Positions 6,544-10,237 of a stretch of 10,237 nt of DNA are shown here, one piece after another; positions within the stretch are counted from its first letter, which is position 1, and every line of letters begins with the position of its first letter. This DNA comes from Gammaproteobacteria bacterium. GTDB taxonomy: Bacteria; Pseudomonadota; Gammaproteobacteria; Ga0077536. The position numbers and the translations under genes are program-made. The notes beneath the pieces were generated by a model. It was not told the origin of the DNA. It saw only the letters and a list, made by a program, of their open reading frames with translations, and did not search any database. The stretch lies in NCBI GenBank assembly GCA_024234975.1, contig JACKNH010000047.1, positions 1 to 10,237 on the forward strand, written 5' to 3'.

Positions 6544-7572
6544 ATGCAAAAAACTTACGGACCGGCAACCGCACGCCGGCTTGTCGCTGCCGCCATGATG
6601 TTGGCGGCATTGCCAGCGGCAGCGCAGCGCGCGGCAGTCAGCAGTTATCCCACGCCGACGGAATTCCCGAAAGCCGATGCAGCTGCCGTGGCGCGCTATC
6701 TCGACGAGGCGCGCCGGATTGCCGGCGAAGACCGGTTTCCTGATTTCGTGCACCGCTGCATCATCAGCCCGCGCTATTCGGTCCGGGTTCGCGGCATCCA
6801 GCACGATGGGCTGATCGAACCCACGCAACTGTTCGACCAGCTCTACTCCGTCGGGCAGAACGCCGTCTCCTCGTTTGCGCTGGTCACCTCCGCCGGCATC
6901 GTGTTGTTCGATGCGCTGAACAGTCCCGAAGAGGCCGAGCAGATCATCGTGCCCAACCTGCAGCGCCTCGGCCTCGATCCCGCAAACATCAAGTACATCG
7001 TGGTGACCCACGGGCATGGCGATCACTATGGCGGCGCGCGATACCTGCAACAGACCTACGGCGCGCGTGTGCTGTCGTCGGCCATCGACTGGGACCTTAT
7101 GAGCGGTGAACGCAGTCGTGGGCCATTCGCCGGTCTGGAGCCGCCGCAGCGCGATATAGTCATTGAGGACGGCCAGACCCTGGTCGTGGGCGACACCACT
7201 CTGCGTTTCTACATTACGCCCGGCCATACGCCGGGTACGCTGTCGACCATATTTCCGGTCACCGACCAGGGGCAACCACATCTGGTGGGGTTCCATGGCG
7301 GTACGGGCGGCGGTCGCGAGGCAGACGCCTTGCGCGCCGGCATCAAGTCGTATGCGCGCTGGCGTGATCTCACGCAAGAGGCGGGCGTCGACGTGCTGAT
7401 CGCCAATCATCCGTTGCATGACCGGGGCATCGAGAACAACGAACTGCTGCGCAGCCGGCTGCCGGGCCAACCCAATCCCTACGTTGTCGGCGAGGACAGC
7501 TATCAGCGTTACATGCAGGTGATGGAAAGCTGCTCGCGCGTGCACCTCGCGCGCTTCGGCGAATCCGAATAG
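6544..7572 (+). CDS. Exported metallo-beta-lactamase-fold hydrolase, B3-like ligand set
   Basis: A 342-residue protein with a signal peptide (residues 1-27, LAALPAAA before Gln28), so it is probably periplasmic. A helical segment of about 60 residues (29-90) precedes the MBL fold. The zinc site is complete: His156, His158, Asp160, His161 in THGHGDHYGG; His228 in TPGHTPG; and His289 in IANHPLHD. His-x-His-x-Asp-His with those two later His and no Cys ligand is the arrangement of subclass B3 beta-lactamases and many related hydrolases. It is longer than typical B3 enzymes. The C-terminal part (about 255-342) contains HGGTGGGREADALRAG and a helix ending YMQVMESCSRVH. It is divergent from gudD and convergent with gudP, inside the glucarate gene set, so a lactone or ester linked to sugar acids is at least as plausible a substrate as a beta-lactam. 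Catalytic competence is well supported; substrate unknown. Confidence 0.88.
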   Translation: MQKTYGPATARRLVAAAMMLAALPAAAQRAAVSSYPTPTEFPKADAAAVARYLDEARRIAGEDRFPDFVHRCIISPRYSVRVRGIQHDGLIEPTQLFDQLYSVGQNAVSSFALVTSAGIVLFDALNSPEEAEQIIVPNLQRLGLDPANIKYIVVTHGHGDHYGGARYLQQTYGARVLSSAIDWDLMSGERSRGPFAGLEPPQRDIVIEDGQTLVVGDTTLRFYITPGHTPGTLSTIFPVTDQGQPHLVGFHGGTGGGREADALRAGIKSYARWRDLTQEAGVDVLIANHPLHDRGIENNELLRSRLPGQPNPYVVGEDSYQRYMQVMESCSRVHLARFGESE

Positions 7573-7584
7573 CCATAGCCGCGC

Positions 7585-7637
7585 GCATCGCCGACCGCCG
7601 CCGACTGGCATCACGCCGCGTCGGCGGCCGGCGATGC
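7585..7637. terminator. Long hairpin at the convergent MBL-fold/gudP junction
   Basis: GCATCGCC (7585-7592) and GCCGCCGAC (7597-7605) pair exactly with GTCGGCGGC (7620-7628) and GGCGATGC (7630-7637). This gives 17 base pairs with a 4/1 internal bulge and a 14-base loop that contains the stop codon of gudP. Being symmetric, it can form in transcripts from both converging genes. There is no U-tract, so if it terminates transcription it does not do so as a canonical intrinsic terminator; it may instead protect 3' ends. Confidence 0.5.
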
Positions 7638-8945
7638 AATCTCGATACGCCGGATTTGCCCTATTACGAACAGGAAACTGCCAACGGCGAGCAGCGCGTT
7701 CGCCGCCACGAAAACCAGCGCCATATCGAATGAGCCGGTGAACTGCACGATGGCGCCGATCACGATCGGCGTGATAATCGACGACAGGTTACCGAACGTA
7801 TTGAAGATCCCGCCGCTGAGGCCAGCAAGTTGCCGCGGCGCTACATCAGCCATGATGGCCCAGCCCAGCGCACCGATGCCTTTGCCGAAGAATGCGATGC
7901 TCATGAACAACAACACCATCGCCGGCGAATCGACATAGTTGCAACCGACGATGCAGATTGCTATGAGCATGCCGGCCACCACCGGTGTCTTGCGCGCCAC
8001 GGTCAGCGATGCGCCCCGTCGCAGCAGGAAGTCAGACCAGACCCCACCCAGCACCCCGCCGGCAAAGCCGCAGATAGCCGGCAGCGAGGCCGAAAACCCG
8101 GCTTCCATCACCGACATACCGCGCTGCTGCACGAGGTACACCGGAAACCATGTGATGAAAAAATAAGTCAGCGTGTTGATGGCGAACTGGCCGATGTACA
8201 GGCCGATCATCGAGCGGTCCGTGAACAGCACACGGATCTGCTCCAAGGTGAAACGTTGAAGGCCACCGCGGCGCGCGCCATCGAGATCGGCCATACCGCC
8301 GCCATCGATGATCAACTTCAGCTCGGCAGCACCAACCCGCGGATGGCGCGCCGGATCCTGCATGACTTTCAGCCAGAGCAGTGATACCAGCAATCCCAGG
8401 CCGCCCATGAATCCATAGGTCCATGGCCAGCCGAACACATGCGTAATCCCGCCCATCAGCGGTGCGAACAACACCGTCGCGAAATACTGTGCGGAGTTGA
8501 AAATGGCCGACGCTGTGCCGCGTTCGCTGGCCGGAAACCAGGCGGCGACAACGCGGGCATTGCCGGGAAACGCGGGCGCCTCGGCCAGCCCCACCATCAA
8601 ACGCAACATGAACAGCGTCACCACCGCAGTAGCGCCACTGCTGAAGGTCAGCAACCCCTGGGCGCCCGTCAGCAATGACCAGCACAGAATGCTGCAGAAA
8701 TACACCCGCCGCGATCCGAAACGATCGAGCAGCCAGCCGCCCGGTACCTGCGCCGCCACGTAGGCCCAGCCGAAGGCGGAGAACACCCAGCCGAGCGACA
8801 AGGCATCAATGCCGAGTTGCTCCGCCAGTACCGGCGCGGTGATGGCCAGGATGGAACGGTCTGCATAGTTGACCGAGGTCACCACGAACAACAACGCGAC
8901 GATGGCGTAACGGAAGCGTCCGGGGGCAGGCATCGAAGTAGTCAT
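7611..8945 (-). CDS. gudP: MFS sugar-acid (glucarate) transporter, GudP/ACS family
   Basis: A 444-residue inner-membrane protein with the twelve hydrophobic segments of the major facilitator superfamily; E. coli GudP has about 450. It is expected to bring D-glucarate (and possibly galactarate) in with protons. Diagnostic phrases shared with E. coli GudP are VTSVNYADR (22-30), VFSAFGWAYV (54-63), the motif-A loop GGWLLDRFGSRRVY (69-82), and AFPGNARVVAAWFP (125-138) followed by ERGTASAIFNSAQYF. The mid-protein loop (about 195-235) is charged and cytoplasmic, as usual. The ATG at 8945 has only a weak Shine-Dalgarno (GGAT). A -10/-35 pair lies 40-65 bases upstream, so it can be transcribed separately from the receptor gene 152 bases before it. 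It is convergent with the MBL-fold gene. Other ACS-family substrates such as hexuronates are possible, but the adjacent gudD favours glucarate. Confidence 0.92.
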   Translation of the reverse strand: MTTSMPAPGRFRYAIVALLFVVTSVNYADRSILAITAPVLAEQLGIDALSLGWVFSAFGWAYVAAQVPGGWLLDRFGSRRVYFCSILCWSLLTGAQGLLTFSSGATAVVTLFMLRLMVGLAEAPAFPGNARVVAAWFPASERGTASAIFNSAQYFATVLFAPLMGGITHVFGWPWTYGFMGGLGLLVSLLWLKVMQDPARHPRVGAAELKLIIDGGGMADLDGARRGGLQRFTLEQIRVLFTDRSMIGLYIGQFAINTLTYFFITWFPVYLVQQRGMSVMEAGFSASLPAICGFAGGVLGGVWSDFLLRRGASLTVARKTPVVAGMLIAICIVGCNYVDSPAMVLLFMSIAFFGKGIGALGWAIMADVAPRQLAGLSGGIFNTFGNLSSIITPIVIGAIVQFTGSFDMALVFVAANALLAVGSFLFVIGQIRRIEIASPAADAA

Positions 8946-8983
8946 AGGCTGATCCGCGCTGAGGATTTCAAGGTGAGGGTGGC

Positions 8984-9012
8984 AATATACGACGTCTGCG
9001 CTCCACCGTTAA
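8984..9012 (-). promoter_or_regulatory. Candidate sigma-70 promoter of gudP
   Basis: On the minus strand TTAACG (9012-9007; four of six matches to TTGACA) is followed after exactly 17 bases by TATATT (8989-8984; five of six matches to TATAAT). Transcription would start near 8977, giving a leader of about 32 bases before the gudP ATG. The -35 element overlaps the palindrome GTTAAC. Confidence 0.5.
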
Positions 9013-9031
9013 CGATGCCGGCACATTGCGG

Positions 9032-9062
9032 CGGCAGGACGCCGGGGGAGGACGTCCTGCCG
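9032..9062. terminator. Strong stem-loop downstream of the TonB-dependent receptor gene
   Basis: CGGCAGGACG (9032-9041) and CGTCCTGCCG (9053-9062) form a perfect 10-bp stem with an 11-base loop. It lies 36 bases past the receptor stop codon and just upstream of the gudP promoter, which is where the receptor transcript should end. No U-tract follows on the minus strand, so it is either a non-canonical terminator or a 3'-end stabilising hairpin. Confidence 0.5.
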
Positions 9063-9076
9063 TGCAGACGATTCCG

Positions 9077-9094
9077 CGCCCTGCCACCAGGGCG
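9077..9094. repeat. Second stem-loop directly after the receptor stop codon
   Basis: CGCCCTG (9077-9083) and CAGGGCG (9088-9094) form a perfect 7-bp stem around the 4-base loop CCAC. It begins three bases after the stop codon of the receptor gene in the direction of transcription, and together with the stem at 9032-9062 makes a tandem hairpin pair. No U-tract follows. Confidence 0.45.
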
Positions 9095-9097
9095 GGA

Positions 9098-10237
9098 TCA
9101 GTAGCGCAGCCGCATGCCTACCCGGTAGGTCCGGCCAAGCACATCATAGAGCGCCGTATTGGTCTGGATGCCGCTGGAGAAATTCAGCGCTGCCACCGGC
9201 GGATCCTTGTCGAGCAGGTTGTCGATCTTGAAGTAGAGTTCCGCGCCACCGTCATCGGCGCCGGATAACTGGTAACTGCCGCCGAGATCAAAATATGTAG
9301 CGCCCTTGATGGTGTTGTTGTCGATATCGACGCCGCTCTCCCAGGTGACATCGTATTCGCCCGCGCTGACGGTGCGCATGGTCAGGGCGAGGCCGAAACG
9401 CGAGTAATCATAGGCAATCTGCGAATAGGTCTGCCACTTCGGAATCGAGGGATTCGCCTGCGGACCGCCATTCTCACCGACGGCGTCGTTGGTCACGCCA
9501 TTGTTGGTGAACGCGTATTCGAGCGCCCGGTTGGCGCGGAACAACAGGCGCAGGTCGCCCACCGCGCCATCGAACAACGTATCCAGCGCCAGTCGGTATG
9601 TCAGATCGAAATCGATACCGCGAACGCGCAGGTTGGCGACATTGATTGGCACGCGGCGGATCTCGGTGATGATGTTACTGGAGTTACGCGTAATGAAGCT
9701 GCACAGTTCGCTTTCGCCGCCCGCACACCGCGCCGCAATCTCGTTCACACTGAGGCTGGTGATCGCGCCGTTGAGATCGATGTCGTAATAGTCGACTGAT
9801 GCCTGGAAGCCCGGCAGGAACTCCGGCTGCAACACGACACCGATGCCCAACGTATCCGCCCGCTCTGGCGAGAGGTTGAGATTGCCGTCGGTCACCTGGG
9901 TGATACGGAACACACCGTTGCCATTCTGCGGATCGATGACATCGACGGCCTGCGTCGCGCCGGCGATGTACAGTTCGCTGATGTTGGGTGCGCGGATGTC
10001 GCGCGAGAGCATGCCACGCACACGGACGTCATCGATGGGATTCCAGGTCACGCCGGCCTTCCACGTGGTGACGGTACCGGATGTGCTGTAGTCGGTCAGC
10101 CGCACCGCAGCGTTGAAATCAGCCGTTCCCAACGACCCCTGGTTCATCAGCGGCAGCACCGCCTCGACGAAGCCTTCAGTGACGTTGAAGTCACCGGCAT
10201 TGCTCTTGAAATTTCCCGTGTACCAGCCATTCACCTG
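9098..10237 (-). CDS. TonB-dependent outer-membrane receptor, C-terminal part (runs off the right edge)
   Basis: The frame is open to the right edge (379 codons plus stop), and the GTG at 10234 is internal, so the plug domain and signal peptide lie outside. The visible part is the second half of the 22-strand barrel. It has the common phrase SRDIRAPNISELY, then alternating amphipathic strands such as GFQASVDYYDIDL and NLRVRGIDFDLTYRL, a Cys pair in an extracellular-loop-like segment (CAGGESELC), IDNLLDKDPP near the end, and the closing strand YRVGMRLRY ending in an aromatic residue, as outer-membrane beta-barrel signals do. These receptors take up iron complexes, vitamins or oligosaccharides using TonB energy. 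The gudP gene downstream suggests a sugar-acid or oligosaccharide ligand, but the barrel alone does not show this. Confidence 0.9.
   Translation of the reverse strand, partial: QVNGWYTGNFKSNAGDFNVTEGFVEAVLPLMNQGSLGTADFNAAVRLTDYSTSGTVTTWKAGVTWNPIDDVRVRGMLSRDIRAPNISELYIAGATQAVDVIDPQNGNGVFRITQVTDGNLNLSPERADTLGIGVVLQPEFLPGFQASVDYYDIDLNGAITSLSVNEIAARCAGGESELCSFITRNSSNIITEIRRVPINVANLRVRGIDFDLTYRLALDTLFDGAVGDLRLLFRANRALEYAFTNNGVTNDAVGENGGPQANPSIPKWQTYSQIAYDYSRFGLALTMRTVSAGEYDVTWESGVDIDNNTIKGATYFDLGGSYQLSGADDGGAELYFKIDNLLDKDPPVAALNFSSGIQTNTALYDVLGRTYRVGMRLRY

Noticed and set aside
6484..7614. 376-codon minus-strand open frame opposite the MBL-fold gene
   Set aside because: It is a mirror of a gene with a full zinc-ligand set and a signal peptide on the plus strand. 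The mirror protein has the Ala/Arg/His-rich composition typical of a shadow frame in GC-rich DNA.

Overview
The window reads as chromosomal DNA of a GC-rich Gram-negative proteobacterium. It encodes Sec signal peptides, a TonB-dependent outer-membrane receptor and a periplasmic-type metallo-beta-lactamase-fold enzyme. The C-terminal style of the receptor and the match of several proteins to enterobacterial sugar-acid enzymes suggest a free-living gammaproteobacterium with a large polysaccharide or sugar-acid uptake repertoire, for example a relative of Steroidobacter or Xanthomonadales. That placement is inference.

Left part (1-1633), visibly less GC-rich and accessory in character, all on the minus strand: the first 14 codons of an exported protein that runs off the left edge; a 113-residue protein resembling the DUF6176 type; and a 168-residue HNH endonuclease-like protein with an extra C-terminal winged-helix-like tail. 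A 353-base stretch without a confident gene follows.

Central and right part (1634-8945): a D-glucarate utilisation module. Read in the minus direction, gudD (glucarate dehydratase), an HpcH/HpaI-type aldolase in the garL position, garR (tartronate semialdehyde reductase) and a secreted arylsulfotransferase-like beta-propeller protein follow each other with gaps of 61, 65 and 82 bases, which looks like one operon. On the far side of gudD sits a plus-strand gene for an exported metallo-beta-lactamase-fold hydrolase (B3-like ligand set). Convergent to it is gudP, an MFS sugar-acid transporter with a good candidate promoter of its own. Upstream of gudP, also on the minus strand, lies the C-terminal part of a TonB-dependent receptor that runs off the right edge.

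Taken together: receptor (outer membrane), exported hydrolase and sulfotransferase-like protein (periplasm), GudP (inner membrane), then GudD to 5-keto-4-deoxyglucarate, aldolase to pyruvate plus tartronate semialdehyde, and GarR to glycerate. No transcriptional regulator, no glycerate kinase and no glucarate-producing dehydrogenase lie inside the window. The main points for a second look are the two exported proteins embedded in the glucarate module, which are not part of the classical enterobacterial pathway, and the divergent aldolase. I found no CRISPR array, insertion sequence, phage module or RNA gene.
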